A stretch of DNA of 64,000 bases from Nonomuraea endophytica (GTDB lineage Bacteria > Actinomycetota > Actinomycetes > Streptosporangiales > Streptosporangiaceae), in contig NZ_JACHIN010000018.1 of the NCBI RefSeq assembly GCF_014203235.1, positions 124,001-188,000 of the forward strand, in the 5' to 3' direction. The notes under the pieces are model-generated. The model worked only from the letters and a program-made list of their open reading frames with translations. It made no database searches and had not been told where the DNA came from. This document shows positions 35,194-45,051 of the stretch, one piece after another. Every line of letters begins with the position of its first letter. Within the stretch, counting starts at the first letter, position 1. Position numbers and translations under genes: made by a program.

Positions 35194-37932
35194 TCACCCC
35201 TGGTCGGCGAGTGCGCTCCGGAGTTCCCTGCGCGAGGTGATGCCGAGCTTGGCGAAGACCTTGCGCAGGTGCCATTCGACGGTACGGGCGCTGAGGTACA
35301 GCTCGGCGCCGATCTCGGGGTTGGTGCGGCCGTCCTTGGCCAGGCGGGCGATGTGCTCCTCCTGCGGGGTGAGCTCGACGACGGTGCCGGCGGTGCGTTT
35401 GCGCACCTTCTCGCCGGTCGCCAGCAGCTCGTGCCTGGCCCGTTCGGCGAACCCGTCGGCGCCCATGGCGGTGAACTCCTCGAACGCCTGCTTCAGCTGG
35501 CCTCGGGCGTCGGTCCGGCGGCGTTGGCGGCGCAGCCACTCGCCGTACACCAGCCGGGTCCGGGCCAGCTCGAACCTCAGCCGGGTCCGGCCGAGGCGGT
35601 CGACGGCTTCGGCATAGGACCTGTCGGCCTGCTCTCCGTCGCTGAGGAGTGCTTGGGATCGGGCTTGCAGGCCGAGGGCCCACTCCTGGTCGGAGCCCTC
35701 GGTGCGGGCGGCGAGCCGTACGAGGGCGGTCTCGGCGGTCGCGGTCGCGCCGCCGCGTACGGCGGCCTCGACCAGATCGGGCAGCGCCTGGGCGGTGAAC
35801 GGGCCGAGGTCGCCGGTCGCGGCCCGTCCGGCCGCGGCCGCCGCCTCGGCGTAGTGACCGAGGCCCAGGTGGAGCAGCGCGGTGGCCCGGTCGGTGAAGT
35901 ACAGGCCGAGCCCCTCGCCGCGCGCGGTGGCTTCCGCGGCCGCCTCGGTGAGCAGCGGCAGCGCCTGCTCCGCGTGGCCCTGGTAGGCGAGCAGGAACAG
36001 GTCTCCGTAGGACGCCCTGCGCGTGCCGGTGGCCTCCTTGACCGCCGACTCCTCCATGCCCAGCTCGCGGGCGTGCTCCACGTCGCCGCGCCACAGCGCG
36101 ATGACCCGGCGGACGTTCAGCGCGTTGGCGAGCGGGGCCAGGGCGCCGCCGGCGCGGGCCAGTTCGACGTGCCGGGCGTTCGCCGCCTCCCAGCGGTCGT
36201 AGTCCCACAGCGACAACGCCGCGTTGGCGACCAGCACGCCGCAGTGCAACCACAGGTCGGTCGGCACCTCGCCGTCGAGGAACTCTGTTACGGCCTCGCC
36301 CAGCATCGGACGTGCCGCCGTGGTTCCGCCGGTGATGAGCACCGCCAGGCCGTCCAGCAGATGATCGGCTGCGGTGGCCGCGCCGGGCGCCGGAGGCGCT
36401 TCACAGGCGGCTGCGGAGACGGCGGCCAGGTCGCTGCCGGGATGCGCCAGCCGTCCGGCGACGAGGGCCGCTCCCCACGCGTCGAGAAAGGTGTGCCGGG
36501 CCAGCCGCCCGTCCAGGGGCTGAAGCCGGCGGGCGGCGCGCAGCAGCGCCGCGGGCGCTTCCCGGCCGGAGCGGGCGGCGCGGTCGGTGAGCCCGCGTAT
36601 CAGCTCGATCCGGGCGCCTTGCAGGTCGTCGACCGGGAGGGCTTCGGCTCTGGCGAGCAGAGCCAGCGCCAATGCGAAGTCGCCCGCGTCGAGGCCGGCC
36701 CGGGCCGCGGCCAGCGTCCGCTCGATCTGGAGCCCGGGGTCGACGGTCAGCTCGGCGGAACGACGGAGCAGCGCCGCGCCCGCCGCGACGCCGCCGCGCG
36801 ACTCCGCGCCCTGCGCGGCGTCGGCGAGTTCGGCCGCGAGCCGGTCGTCGGGACCGTCCGCGGCCGCGGCCAGATGCCAGACCCGCCGTTGCCGGTCGCT
36901 CTCGGACTCAAGGGCGTCGGCGAGCGCACGATGTACGGCACGGCGCTCCTCGGCAGCGCCCGCGGCATAGGCGGCCGAGCGCATCAAAGGATGCCGGAAC
37001 CGCACACTCCGCCCGATCTCGACGAGCTGCGCTTCCTCCGCCGGGGCCGCCACGTGCGGGCCGAGGCCGAGCCCCTGCGCGGCCCGCCAGAGCAGGGTGG
37101 CGTCGCCGGTGGGGTCGGCCGAGGCCAGCAGGAGCAGCCGCCGCGTGGGCTCGGGCAGGGCCCGGACGCGCCGCTCGTACCGGTCCCGCAGGGCGTCGGC
37201 GCCGGCCGCAGGCAGGGCGAAGCCGCCGAGCAGCTCGGCCCGGCCGCTGCGCGACAGCTCCAGCAGCGCGAGCGGGTTGCCGCGGGTCTCGGAGACGATG
37301 CGGTCGAGCACGCGGCTGTCGAGCCGGCCCGGATTGGCCGCGGTCACAAGTGCCCGCGCGTCGGAGTCGTCGAGACCCTCCACGGCCAAGGACGGGAGGC
37401 CGGTCAGCAGGGTGTCCGGAGCGGGCTCCCGTACGGCGAACAGCAACAGCACCGATTCGCCGAGCAGACGCCGGGCGACGAACCCGAGCACCTGCCCGGT
37501 GGCGACGTCGAGCCACTGGGCGTCGTCGATGAGGCAGACGAGCGGTCGCTCCGAGGCTGCCTCGGCGAGCAGGCTCAGCACCGCCAGGCCGAGGACGAGC
37601 CTGTCGGGCGCCGATCCGGCGGCGTGCCCGAACGTGACGTTCAGCGCGTGCCGCTGGGGCGCCGGCAGCACGCCGGCCGAGGCGAGCATCGGGGCGCAGA
37701 GCTGGTGGAGGGCGGCGAACGGTAGCTCCAGCTCGGACTCGACGCCGGTGAGGCGGGCGATCCGGCAGCGGGTGGCCTGACCCTCGGCGTACCGCAGCAG
37801 CGTGGACTTGCCCACACCGGCTTCGCCGCGCAGCACGAGCACCGCGCTTCCGCCGCCTCTGACGTGCCGCAGCGCCTGGTCCAGGCGGTCACGCTCATGT
37901 CGGCGTCCTCGCAGGACCGGCGCTGCTGCCAC
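35194..37932 (-). CDS. LuxR-family LAL regulator (AAA ATPase plus C-terminal HTH), copy 1
   Basis: 912 residues. Walker A GEAGVGKST (36-44), Walker B VCLIDDAQWLD, a long helical TPR-like middle, and C-terminal LuxR HTH (ELTPQEEHIARLAKDGRTNPEIGAEL, ARTVEWHLRKVFAKLGI). LAL proteins are usually pathway activators of secondary or sugar metabolism. GTG start has no Shine-Dalgarno; TAGAAT lies six bases upstream, so probably leaderless. Closely resembles the LAL gene at 40359. Confidence 0.92.
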   Translation of the reverse strand: MAAAPVLRGRRHERDRLDQALRHVRGGGSAVLVLRGEAGVGKSTLLRYAEGQATRCRIARLTGVESELELPFAALHQLCAPMLASAGVLPAPQRHALNVTFGHAAGSAPDRLVLGLAVLSLLAEAASERPLVCLIDDAQWLDVATGQVLGFVARRLLGESVLLLFAVREPAPDTLLTGLPSLAVEGLDDSDARALVTAANPGRLDSRVLDRIVSETRGNPLALLELSRSGRAELLGGFALPAAGADALRDRYERRVRALPEPTRRLLLLASADPTGDATLLWRAAQGLGLGPHVAAPAEEAQLVEIGRSVRFRHPLMRSAAYAAGAAEERRAVHRALADALESESDRQRRVWHLAAAADGPDDRLAAELADAAQGAESRGGVAAGAALLRRSAELTVDPGLQIERTLAAARAGLDAGDFALALALLARAEALPVDDLQGARIELIRGLTDRAARSGREAPAALLRAARRLQPLDGRLARHTFLDAWGAALVAGRLAHPGSDLAAVSAAACEAPPAPGAATAADHLLDGLAVLITGGTTAARPMLGEAVTEFLDGEVPTDLWLHCGVLVANAALSLWDYDRWEAANARHVELARAGGALAPLANALNVRRVIALWRGDVEHARELGMEESAVKEATGTRRASYGDLFLLAYQGHAEQALPLLTEAAAEATARGEGLGLYFTDRATALLHLGLGHYAEAAAAAGRAATGDLGPFTAQALPDLVEAAVRGGATATAETALVRLAARTEGSDQEWALGLQARSQALLSDGEQADRSYAEAVDRLGRTRLRFELARTRLVYGEWLRRQRRRTDARGQLKQAFEEFTAMGADGFAERARHELLATGEKVRKRTAGTVVELTPQEEHIARLAKDGRTNPEIGAELYLSARTVEWHLRKVFAKLGITSRRELRSALADQG

Positions 37933-37965
37933 GTCTCGATTCTAGGCCGGTGACGTGATCTCGGC

Positions 37966-38613
37966 TCATTTCGGCAGGTCGTCACCGTGGTGCTCGGCGA
38001 CCATGTAGGCCGCGTACCAATCCGGCCAGTTCTCGTCGAACGCGCCGCCGTTGCGGGCCTCGTGCTCGCCGTGCGCCGCCGCCGCCCTTCTGAGCGCGCC
38101 GACCAGGTCGTTCACCGACGCGTACTCGGTGACGGTGGAGTCGACGCGGCCGGGCAGCCGGTGCGTGACCTCCTGGATCAGGTACGCGTTGCCGTCCAGG
38201 TCGCGGAAGGTCGCGAACGACCCGTAGCTGGCACGATCGGTGGCCGGCCCGCCGGCCTGACCGTCGGGCACGCGGCCGAACTGCGCTCCCGGGGCTTCGG
38301 GGTGGAAGACGCCGCCCACGTCGGCGCCGAGGGCCGCGAGCTGGTCGCGGGCCGCGGCGATGTCGGAGACGACCAGATAGATGCCTTCGGCGGTGCCGGG
38401 CCGCTGGTTGGTGATCCGGGTTCCGAACTGGATGGATGCGGGTGATCCCGGGGGTGTCACCTGGACGACGCGGAAGCCGTTGTCGAAGGCGAAATCGGCG
38501 TCGAGGCGCCAGCCCAGGTCCTGGTAGAACTTCTTCGAGCGGTCGACGTCGGAGACCGGGATCACGATGGCTTCGAGCTTCAGGTCCGCCTGGGCGGGTG
38601 TGGTGCTGGTCAT
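37966..38613 (-). CDS. VOC (glyoxalase/bleomycin-resistance) family protein
   Basis: 215 residues. N-terminal VOC module LEAIVIPVSDVDRSKKFYQDLGWRLDADF through FRDLDGNAYLIQEVTHRLPGR (to about 140), then a 70-residue extension rich in Glu/His (AAAHGEHEARNGGAFDENWPDWYAAYM). Probably a small-molecule binding or isomerase enzyme. ATG preceded by AAAGGTGAG. Lies 33 bp upstream of the LAL gene on the same strand, so the two could be co-transcribed. Confidence 0.85.
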   Translation of the reverse strand: MTSTTPAQADLKLEAIVIPVSDVDRSKKFYQDLGWRLDADFAFDNGFRVVQVTPPGSPASIQFGTRITNQRPGTAEGIYLVVSDIAAARDQLAALGADVGGVFHPEAPGAQFGRVPDGQAGGPATDRASYGSFATFRDLDGNAYLIQEVTHRLPGRVDSTVTEYASVNDLVGALRRAAAAHGEHEARNGGAFDENWPDWYAAYMVAEHHGDDLPK

Positions 38614-38718
38614 GGTTCTCACCTTTCGATGGTTGCGGCGGGTTTCGCCGCTGTTGTCAGCTTCGTCCTGCGGCCATGTCGTCGCACCAGGGAGACACCC
38701 TGGTCCCGTCGCCGAGGC

Positions 38719-39759
38719 TCAGCCGATGGCCTGCCGCCAGGCTGGATCGAGCGCGATCCGCCGGAGTTGGTCGAGGCTGAGGGCCGGTGTGCCGCGGCCG
38801 GCGGGAAGGCGGTACGCGGCCGCGTTGATCGCCGAGATCACGACCCGCAGGCCGTCCGCGCCGAGCGTGTCGACGGTCCATTCGATCGTGCCGGGGCCGC
38901 CGCGCGGGGCGGGACCCTGTCGCGTGCTGACCCGGGTGCCGCCGGGCAGGGTGACGGCCTTCTGGAACACCTGCGTCATGGCCGCGTCGCCGGGCTTCCA
39001 CTGCTGGACGTTCACCGCGACCAGGCTCTTGCCGTGGCCGTCGTCGACCGCGAGGTGGCCGAAGCCGTCCGCGCCGCCCGGTTGCCCGGCGCGCACGCCT
39101 TCCGGGAGCAGCCGCTCGACGATGCGAGTGATCCGCGGTGCCGTCAGCCTGGCGACCGACCCGGTCCGGGGGAGGGCGGGCGGTGCGGGCATCGCCGCGA
39201 GAACCGGATGCCACACGGGAGAGGTCGCCACCGCGGCGAGGTGCTCGTGCGTCAGCGGAAGAGCGCGACGACCGGCCTCCGACACGAAGACCTGCCGGCC
39301 GTCCCGGTAGGTGAGCAGGGCGCTGAGGAGTACGCCGCCTGCCGGGTCGTCCTCGTCGCTCGGAGAGCGGTCCAGCACGAGCCGGGCCCCGCCGGGCAGG
39401 AAGGTCTGGCCGCACCGGCTGTGGGGGTGGTAGGCGGTGTCGGGGCACTGCGCGTACTGGAGGGGAACGGGGACGGGCCACCGGTTCAGCTTCACCGCCA
39501 CCTTCGCCGTGCTCCCGCCCGCCTCGAAGAACACCTGCGCTGAGGGCGCCGGACCGGGCCCGGCGCTCAGTCCCCGCCCCTGCCGGCCGGAGAACTTTCC
39601 CGGCGGAAGCTGGAGCTGGAGCAGCCGCACCATCTGCTCGGCGGACACGCCCGCTGAGGGGGACGCCGCCGGCCGGGCGGACGCGCAGCCGGCGATGGTG
39701 AGGACGAGCAGGACGATCGAGGCGAAGGACCGGACTGTTCCGCGCGGCTCGCCTGGCAT
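38719..39759 (-). CDS. Putative lipoprotein of unknown function
   Basis: 346 residues. Signal with lipobox L-T-I-A-G-C, lipidated Cys25, then a Ser/Pro linker. The body has two cysteines (AQCPDTA, RCGQTF) and no recognised domain. ATG with GGAGGCGCC upstream. Followed 105 bp later by the VOC gene. Start chosen at the ribosome site rather than five codons earlier. Confidence 0.65.
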   Translation of the reverse strand: MPGEPRGTVRSFASIVLLVLTIAGCASARPAASPSAGVSAEQMVRLLQLQLPPGKFSGRQGRGLSAGPGPAPSAQVFFEAGGSTAKVAVKLNRWPVPVPLQYAQCPDTAYHPHSRCGQTFLPGGARLVLDRSPSDEDDPAGGVLLSALLTYRDGRQVFVSEAGRRALPLTHEHLAAVATSPVWHPVLAAMPAPPALPRTGSVARLTAPRITRIVERLLPEGVRAGQPGGADGFGHLAVDDGHGKSLVAVNVQQWKPGDAAMTQVFQKAVTLPGGTRVSTRQGPAPRGGPGTIEWTVDTLGADGLRVVISAINAAAYRLPAGRGTPALSLDQLRRIALDPAWRQAIG

Positions 39760-39817
39760 GGCGCCTCCGTTCATCAGTGCGGGGGTGGCGGGGCGGCCAC
39801 CCCCGCGCCCAAGGGGG

Positions 39818-40192
39818 TCAGGCTCCGGGGTAGGAGATCGCGCTGATGGAGTTGTTGTAGGGGTAGTCGAGCGCGTTCCAGACGGAGTTCGGCGCGAAGT
39901 AGCCGTAGGTGCCCTGGAAGTTGACGTTGGTCCAGGCCTCGATGGCGACCGAGTTCGTCTTGATGGAGGAGATGGCGTCGTTGTAGCCCCAGGCGCCCAG
40001 GTCGGGGACCCTGGGTGGGTTGGTGTTGGTGCCGGTCATGCAGTCCCGGGTGATGGTCCAGAGGTTCCAGTCGTCGCACAGCTTCCACGTGCCGGTGGCC
40101 GCGGCGGCGGGGCCGGCTACGGCGCCGGTGATCCCGATGCCCAGGACCAGGCTCGTGGCGGTCGCGATCAGGGTCTTGTGGAGACGTCGCAT
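39818..40192 (-). CDS. Small secreted beta/gamma-crystallin-like protein (I36-like)
   Basis: 124-residue precursor with Sec signal (about 1-32, ending GPAAAA). The mature part has a crystallin-type unit ISSIKTNSVAIEAWTNVNFQG and TYGYFAPN, resembling I36 inhibitors such as the protein at 14032. Two cysteines in LCDDWNLWTITRDC. Strong RBS AAGGAGGGAATCCCC. Same strand as the lipoprotein gene 58 bp downstream. Confidence 0.7.
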   Translation of the reverse strand: MRRLHKTLIATATSLVLGIGITGAVAGPAAAATGTWKLCDDWNLWTITRDCMTGTNTNPPRVPDLGAWGYNDAISSIKTNSVAIEAWTNVNFQGTYGYFAPNSVWNALDYPYNNSISAISYPGA

Positions 40193-40358
40193 GGGGATTC
40201 CCTCCTTGGGGTTCCTCCGTCCCTGTGACGGAGGTTGTGTGGATGCGCTGGATGTGTTCACGATCGCCCGCCGACGCCTCGCCTCGCGCCCGTGACAACC
40301 CCTGGCCACCCACTGGCCCTACCCGGGGCGTCCCCGGGGCCGGGTGAACGAGCCGAGG

Positions 40359-43112
40359 TCAGGCCGTCGCGGGCTCGATGGCCCGCAGCGCTCGCGCGAG
40401 TTCCTTGCGCGAGGCGATGTTCAGCTTGGTGAAGACCTTGCGCAGGTGCCATTCGACGGTGCGGTGGCTCAGGAACACCCGTGCGGCGATCTCCGGGTTG
40501 GTGTGCCCCTCGCGGGCCAGCTGCGCGATCTGCGCTTCCTGCGGGGTGAGCTCCACGCCCGGGTCACCGGTCCGCTTGTGCACGGTTTCCCCGGTCGCCA
40601 GCAGCTCCCGCTCGGCGCGCCGGGCGAACGCGTCAGCGCCCATGGCGTCGAACGCGTGGAAGGCGCCCTTGAGCTGGACTCGTGCGTCGACGCGCCGGTT
40701 CTGCCTGCGCAGCCACTCGCCGTAGATCAGCTGAGCCCTGGCACGGTGTACGGCGACGCGGGATCGGGCCAGGTGCTCGATCGCCTCCCGATACAGCTCC
40801 TCGGCCTCCCCGCCGTCGCTCAGCAGCGCCCGGGACCGGGCTTCGATGCCGCGTGCCCAGGGCGCGTCGCTGGTCGCCGAACGCTCCGCCAGCTGCTCGA
40901 AAGCCTGGTGCGCCGTGGCCGTGTCGCCGGCCCGGACAGCCGCCTCGATCAGCTCGGGCAGCACCCACACGGTGAAGCCGATGCCCTCCGGCTCGTAGGC
41001 CCGCCGGGCGGCCTCGGCGGCCGCGCCGTACTCGCCAAAGCCCAGATACAGCGTCGCGGCGGCCCACTCGGCGGCCTCCACCGCGAACCCCTCACCGCGT
41101 GCCGTCGCGTCGGCGAGGATACGCTCGCGCATGCCGAGCGTTCGATCGCGGTCACCTCGCCAGGCGGCGAGCAGGATGGAGAAGTCGGCGACGGCGACGT
41201 TGCGGGTGGCGCGGGTGATCGAATCCGCCTCCTGGAGCAGTTGGTGGGCGAGGTCGAAGCGCCCGTCGAACAGCTGGTGGGCGGCGGAGTAGTTCAGCGC
41301 GAAGGGCAGGACCGTGAGCATGCCGCGCTCGCGGGCCACCTCGGCCAGGCCGCCGGCCATCGCCGCGCAGGCCCCGTCGTCCCAGACGTCCATGGCCAGC
41401 TGGCAGGCCAGCCAGCACCAGGCGATGTTGTCACGGCGCAGTCCTTCGCGCTGGAAGGTCTCCAGCGCCCGCGCCACCTGGCTGTGCCCTTGCGTGCCCC
41501 TGGTGACGAGCACCTGGAGAAACTGGTCGACGGCCCGCACGGGATGCTCGCCGGCCTGGGCCAGAGCGGCCTTCGCGGCCGCCGGCACACCGCCGGGCCG
41601 GCCGAAGCGGCCGCTGCGCATCAGCGCCCACATGGCTTCCAGATGCGTCTCGCGGGCCAGTTCCGGATCGACCGGCTCCAGCTGCCTGGCCGCCGCGCTG
41701 AGCAGGGCCGGCGTGTCGCCGCCCCGGGTGCGCGCGAAGGCGACGTGGGCGCGTACGCGCGCCAGCCGGGCCCGATCGGCCGCCTCCAGCGGGGCGATCG
41801 CCGCCAGGGCGAGCAGCGCCTCGGCCGCGCCGAGCGCGCCCGCGTCCAGCTTGGCCTGCGCGGCGGCCAGGGCCCGCGCGCCCCGCCGCCGCGGGTCGGG
41901 TGTCAGCTCGGCCGCCCGTTCCAGGAAGGCTGCCGCCGTCTCGGTCCCGGCCCTGGCCTGCGCGTGGGCGGCGCGGCTCGCCAGCTCGGCCGCGACGTCC
42001 TCCTGCGGCGTCGCCGTGGCGTGGGCCCGGTGCCAGGCGCGGCGATCCGGGTCGGCCTCGGGATCGGTGGCCTCGGCCAGCGCCGCGTGCCCACCGCGGC
42101 GTACGCGCGCCGGCGCGGCCCGGTACGCCGCGGTCCTGACCAGCGGATGCCGGAAGGCGACCCGTGAGCCGAGATCGATCAGACCTGCCGACTCGGCGGG
42201 CTCGGCAGCGCCGATGGCGATGCCGAGCAGCTCCAGCGCACGCATCAGCACCAGCATGTCGCCGGCCGGTTCGGCGGCCGCGGCGAACAGCAACAAGCGG
42301 GTGTCGTCGGGCAGCGCCTCGATACGACGCACGAAGCTCTGCTCGATGCGCCCGGACAGGGCACGGGCATCGGGCAGGCCGAACCCACCGGCCAGCTCCG
42401 CCGGCGTCATCGCGGCGGGGAGTTCGAGCAGGGCAAGGGGGTTGCCCCGGGTCTCGGCCACGACCCGGTCGCGCACCTGCTCATCCAGCCCGCCCGGGAT
42501 GACCGAGCTCAGCAACCGGCGGGCGTCGTGATCGCCGAGGCCTCCCACGGGCAGAGCGGGCAGCCCGTCGAGGTCGGTGCCGCCGCCCGGCTCGCGTACG
42601 GCAAACAGCATCGCCATCCGTTCAGCGGCCAGGCGCCGGGCGACGAAGGCGAGGATCTGCGCGGAGACCGCGTCCAGCCACTGCGCGTCGTCGACGACGA
42701 CCAGCAAGGGACGCCGCTCGGCCAGCTCGCTCAGCAGGGCGAGAACGGCGAGGCCGACAAGGAACCGGTCGGCCGCCGGTCCCTCCCGCAGCCCCAACGT
42801 GGTCTGGAGGGCATCGCGCTGCGGGCCGGGCAGCCGCCGGGCCTCCTCGACCAGCGCCGGGCCGAGGAGCCGCTGCAGACCGGCGCCCATCAGCTCCGAC
42901 TCCGACTCCACGCCTGCCACCCGAGCGAGGCGGAAGGCCGGGGCGCGGGCGGCCGCGTACTCCAGCAGAGCCGTCTTGCCCACACCCGTCTCGCCCCGCA
43001 CGACCAGGACCGACCCCTGTCCTTCGCGAGCGGATTCGAGCACCGCGTCGACGGCGGCGCACTCGGCCTGACGGCCGAGCAGCGGTGTCCCGGTGCCAGA
43101 GCTGCCGGTCAT
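40359..43112 (-). CDS. LuxR-family LAL regulator, copy 2
   Basis: 917 residues. Walker A GETGVGKT (40-47), Walker B LLVVVDDAQWLD, TPR-like centre, C-terminal HTH (ELTPQEAQIAQLAREGHTNPEIAARV, HRTVEWHLRKVFTKLNI). Strong similarity to the LAL at 35194 over the full length, so an old duplication. ATG has CATACT six bases upstream and no ribosome site, again suggesting a leaderless mRNA; a GTG twelve codons earlier is possible. Confidence 0.92.
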   Translation of the reverse strand: MTGSSGTGTPLLGRQAECAAVDAVLESAREGQGSVLVVRGETGVGKTALLEYAAARAPAFRLARVAGVESESELMGAGLQRLLGPALVEEARRLPGPQRDALQTTLGLREGPAADRFLVGLAVLALLSELAERRPLLVVVDDAQWLDAVSAQILAFVARRLAAERMAMLFAVREPGGGTDLDGLPALPVGGLGDHDARRLLSSVIPGGLDEQVRDRVVAETRGNPLALLELPAAMTPAELAGGFGLPDARALSGRIEQSFVRRIEALPDDTRLLLFAAAAEPAGDMLVLMRALELLGIAIGAAEPAESAGLIDLGSRVAFRHPLVRTAAYRAAPARVRRGGHAALAEATDPEADPDRRAWHRAHATATPQEDVAAELASRAAHAQARAGTETAAAFLERAAELTPDPRRRGARALAAAQAKLDAGALGAAEALLALAAIAPLEAADRARLARVRAHVAFARTRGGDTPALLSAAARQLEPVDPELARETHLEAMWALMRSGRFGRPGGVPAAAKAALAQAGEHPVRAVDQFLQVLVTRGTQGHSQVARALETFQREGLRRDNIAWCWLACQLAMDVWDDGACAAMAGGLAEVARERGMLTVLPFALNYSAAHQLFDGRFDLAHQLLQEADSITRATRNVAVADFSILLAAWRGDRDRTLGMRERILADATARGEGFAVEAAEWAAATLYLGFGEYGAAAEAARRAYEPEGIGFTVWVLPELIEAAVRAGDTATAHQAFEQLAERSATSDAPWARGIEARSRALLSDGGEAEELYREAIEHLARSRVAVHRARAQLIYGEWLRRQNRRVDARVQLKGAFHAFDAMGADAFARRAERELLATGETVHKRTGDPGVELTPQEAQIAQLAREGHTNPEIAARVFLSHRTVEWHLRKVFTKLNIASRKELARALRAIEPATA

Positions 43113-43229
43113 CACTGCAGTATGAACGCGCCCGGCGCTGACGAACACACCTCGGGTGACGCGATGGGCGAGCCGGGATCGTCAACCACCGCCCTTCATG
43201 TGCTCACCTCGCCCGCGTGGAGGAGACAC

Positions 43230-43316
43230 ATGGAGCACCTCAAGGCCGTTCTGGCCATGTCCCGGCAGGCATCCGGCCGATTCTTCGACGCTCCGCGCGG
43301 CTCCGGCAGGTGGTGA
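43230..43316 (+). CDS. Possible 28-residue peptide upstream of the ECF sigma factor
   Basis: A short frame starting MEHLKAVLAMSRQASGRFF, preceded by a very good ribosome site GGAGGAG at ideal spacing and ending 33 bp before the sigma factor ATG, which itself has a poor ribosome site. It could be a leader peptide or a tiny protein, or chance. No known homologue comes to mind. The rest of 43113-43349 is featureless. Confidence 0.3.
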   Translation: MEHLKAVLAMSRQASGRFFDAPRGSGRW

Positions 43317-43349
43317 AGGTCGACACCGACCACGTTCTAGCCTTGCCAC

Positions 43350-44357
43350 ATGGACGAGGACGTGTTGCTGGAACGGGCCCGCGCGGGTGACGAGGGGGCG
43401 TTCGAACGTCTGGTCCTGGCCTACCGGGGTGAGCTGGCCGCGCACTGCTACCGGATGCTCGGCTCGCCGCACGACGCCGAGGACGCGGTGCAGGAGACGC
43501 TGCTCAACGCCTGGCGCGGGCTGGCCGGGTTCGAGGGGCGGAGCTCGTTGCGTACCTGGCTCTATCGGATCAGCACCAACACCTGCCTGCGGCTGAGCGG
43601 CAAGCGGGGGCCTCGGGTCATGTCGCCGGATCGGGGGCCGGCGCTCGGGCGTACCGACGATCTCGGGACGTTCGTGGGCGGACCGGTGTGGATGGAGCCG
43701 TGGCCGGACGACCTGGTGTCCGACGAACCGGGACCGGCGGCCAGCTATCTGCGCAGGGAGGGCGTCGAGCTGGCGTTCGTGGCGGCGCTGCAGCGCTTGC
43801 CGGGTACGCAGCGGGCGGTGCTCATCCTGCGGGAGGTGCTGGGGTTCTCCGCGGCCGAGGTCGCCGGCCTGCTGGACACGTCGGTGGCTTCGGTCAACAG
43901 CGCGCTGCAGCGGGCGGGGCGGACCATGCGGGCGCCTGCTACTACCCAGCGTGAGGAGCTTGGCGCGCTCGGTGCTGGTGGCCGGGGTGAGCTGGTGGCG
44001 TTGTTCATGGCCGCGTGGGAGCGAGCGGACGTGGACGGGCTCGTGGCGCTGCTCGCGGACGACGCACGCTTCACGATGCCGCCGCTGCCCGCCTGGTTCG
44101 ACGGGCGGGAGGACGTCCGCCGCTTCCTGGTGGAGCGTGTGTTCGCGTTCGAGTGGAGGCTGCGCCCGATCGGGGCCAACGGTCAGCTCGGCTTCGCCTG
44201 TTATCAGCGGACGCCCGGCGGCCAGGTGTTCCTATTGGCCGCGATCATCGTGCTGAGCCTGAGGGACGGGAAGATCGTGGAGATTGCCGGGTTCCTCGAT
44301 GCTCAGCTGCATGACGTTTTCGGACTTTCGCCGGAAATTTCGCCCGAGGAGCGATGA
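43350..44357 (+). CDS. ECF sigma factor with C-terminal SnoaL-like domain (SigX5/SigJ type)
   Basis: 335 residues. Region 2 DEGAFERLVLAYRGELAAHCYRMLGSPHDAEDAVQETLLNAWRGL in pieces, linker with GGPVWMEPWPDDL, region 4 LPGTQRAVLILREVLGFSAAEVAGLL and VASVNSALQRAGRTM, then an SnoaL_2-like domain (about 205-330). Such factors (TIGR02960 type) have no separate anti-sigma; the SnoaL domain modulates activity. Followed 55 bp on by a RibD-like gene, possibly co-transcribed. Confidence 0.9.
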   Translation: MDEDVLLERARAGDEGAFERLVLAYRGELAAHCYRMLGSPHDAEDAVQETLLNAWRGLAGFEGRSSLRTWLYRISTNTCLRLSGKRGPRVMSPDRGPALGRTDDLGTFVGGPVWMEPWPDDLVSDEPGPAASYLRREGVELAFVAALQRLPGTQRAVLILREVLGFSAAEVAGLLDTSVASVNSALQRAGRTMRAPATTQREELGALGAGGRGELVALFMAAWERADVDGLVALLADDARFTMPPLPAWFDGREDVRRFLVERVFAFEWRLRPIGANGQLGFACYQRTPGGQVFLLAAIIVLSLRDGKIVEIAGFLDAQLHDVFGLSPEISPEER

Positions 44358-44412
44358 GTTCGCGGCGGCTCTCGTCTCTGCACTCCTGACAACCGACAAA
44401 CGGGAGAGCACC

Positions 44413-44988
44413 ATGCGCAAAGTCGTCGTGACCAACATCGTCACCCCGGACGGTTACTTCGAAGGGCCCGGCAAGGACTTCATGGCGATGCCGGAGGAAG
44501 ACGCCTTCGACGACTACAACGCCGAACGGCTGCGCGCCGCCGGCACCCTTCTGCTGGGACGCGTGACCTACGAAGGGGCGAACGCCTTCTGGCCGGGCGT
44601 GGCCGGCGATCCCACGGCCCCTGCCGGGCTGCGGGAGATGTCGCGGCTGATCAACGCCTTGGACAAGGTCGTCGTGTCCGACAGCCTGACGCCGGAACGG
44701 ACCGCGCCCTGGCACGACACGCGCATCGTCCAGCGCGCCGCCGCCCATGAGGCGGTGGCCGCGCTCAAGCAGCGGCCCGGACGGGACATCCTGATCTTCG
44801 GCAGCCACGTGCTCTGGAACGACCTGCTCACCCACGGCCTCGTCGACGAGTTGCACCTGATGGTCGGCCCCAAGGTCCTCGGCGGCGGCACTCCCGCCTT
44901 CGAACTGGCCGCGCCGGTGTCCCTGCGGCTCCTGGAGGCCCGGCCGCTGCCGTACTCCCAACTCGTCTTGATCCGGTACGCCGTCTAG
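44413..44988 (+). CDS. Dihydrofolate reductase/RibD C-terminal family protein
   Basis: 191 residues starting MRKVVVTNIVTPDGYFEGPG, with LLLGRVTYEG, FGSHVLWNDLLTHGLVDELHLMVGPKVLGGG, the RibD_C pattern. NADPH-dependent reductase of unknown substrate. RBS GGGAGAGC. Similar genes often sit next to SnoaL-type ECF sigma factors, as here. Confidence 0.87.
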   Translation: MRKVVVTNIVTPDGYFEGPGKDFMAMPEEDAFDDYNAERLRAAGTLLLGRVTYEGANAFWPGVAGDPTAPAGLREMSRLINALDKVVVSDSLTPERTAPWHDTRIVQRAAAHEAVAALKQRPGRDILIFGSHVLWNDLLTHGLVDELHLMVGPKVLGGGTPAFELAAPVSLRLLEARPLPYSQLVLIRYAV

Positions 44989-45051
44989 CGCTCAGCCCTT
45001 GACGAAGCGGTGACGCCACGGCGCCTCCCTGGCGAAAGCAGTCTTCGCGAG

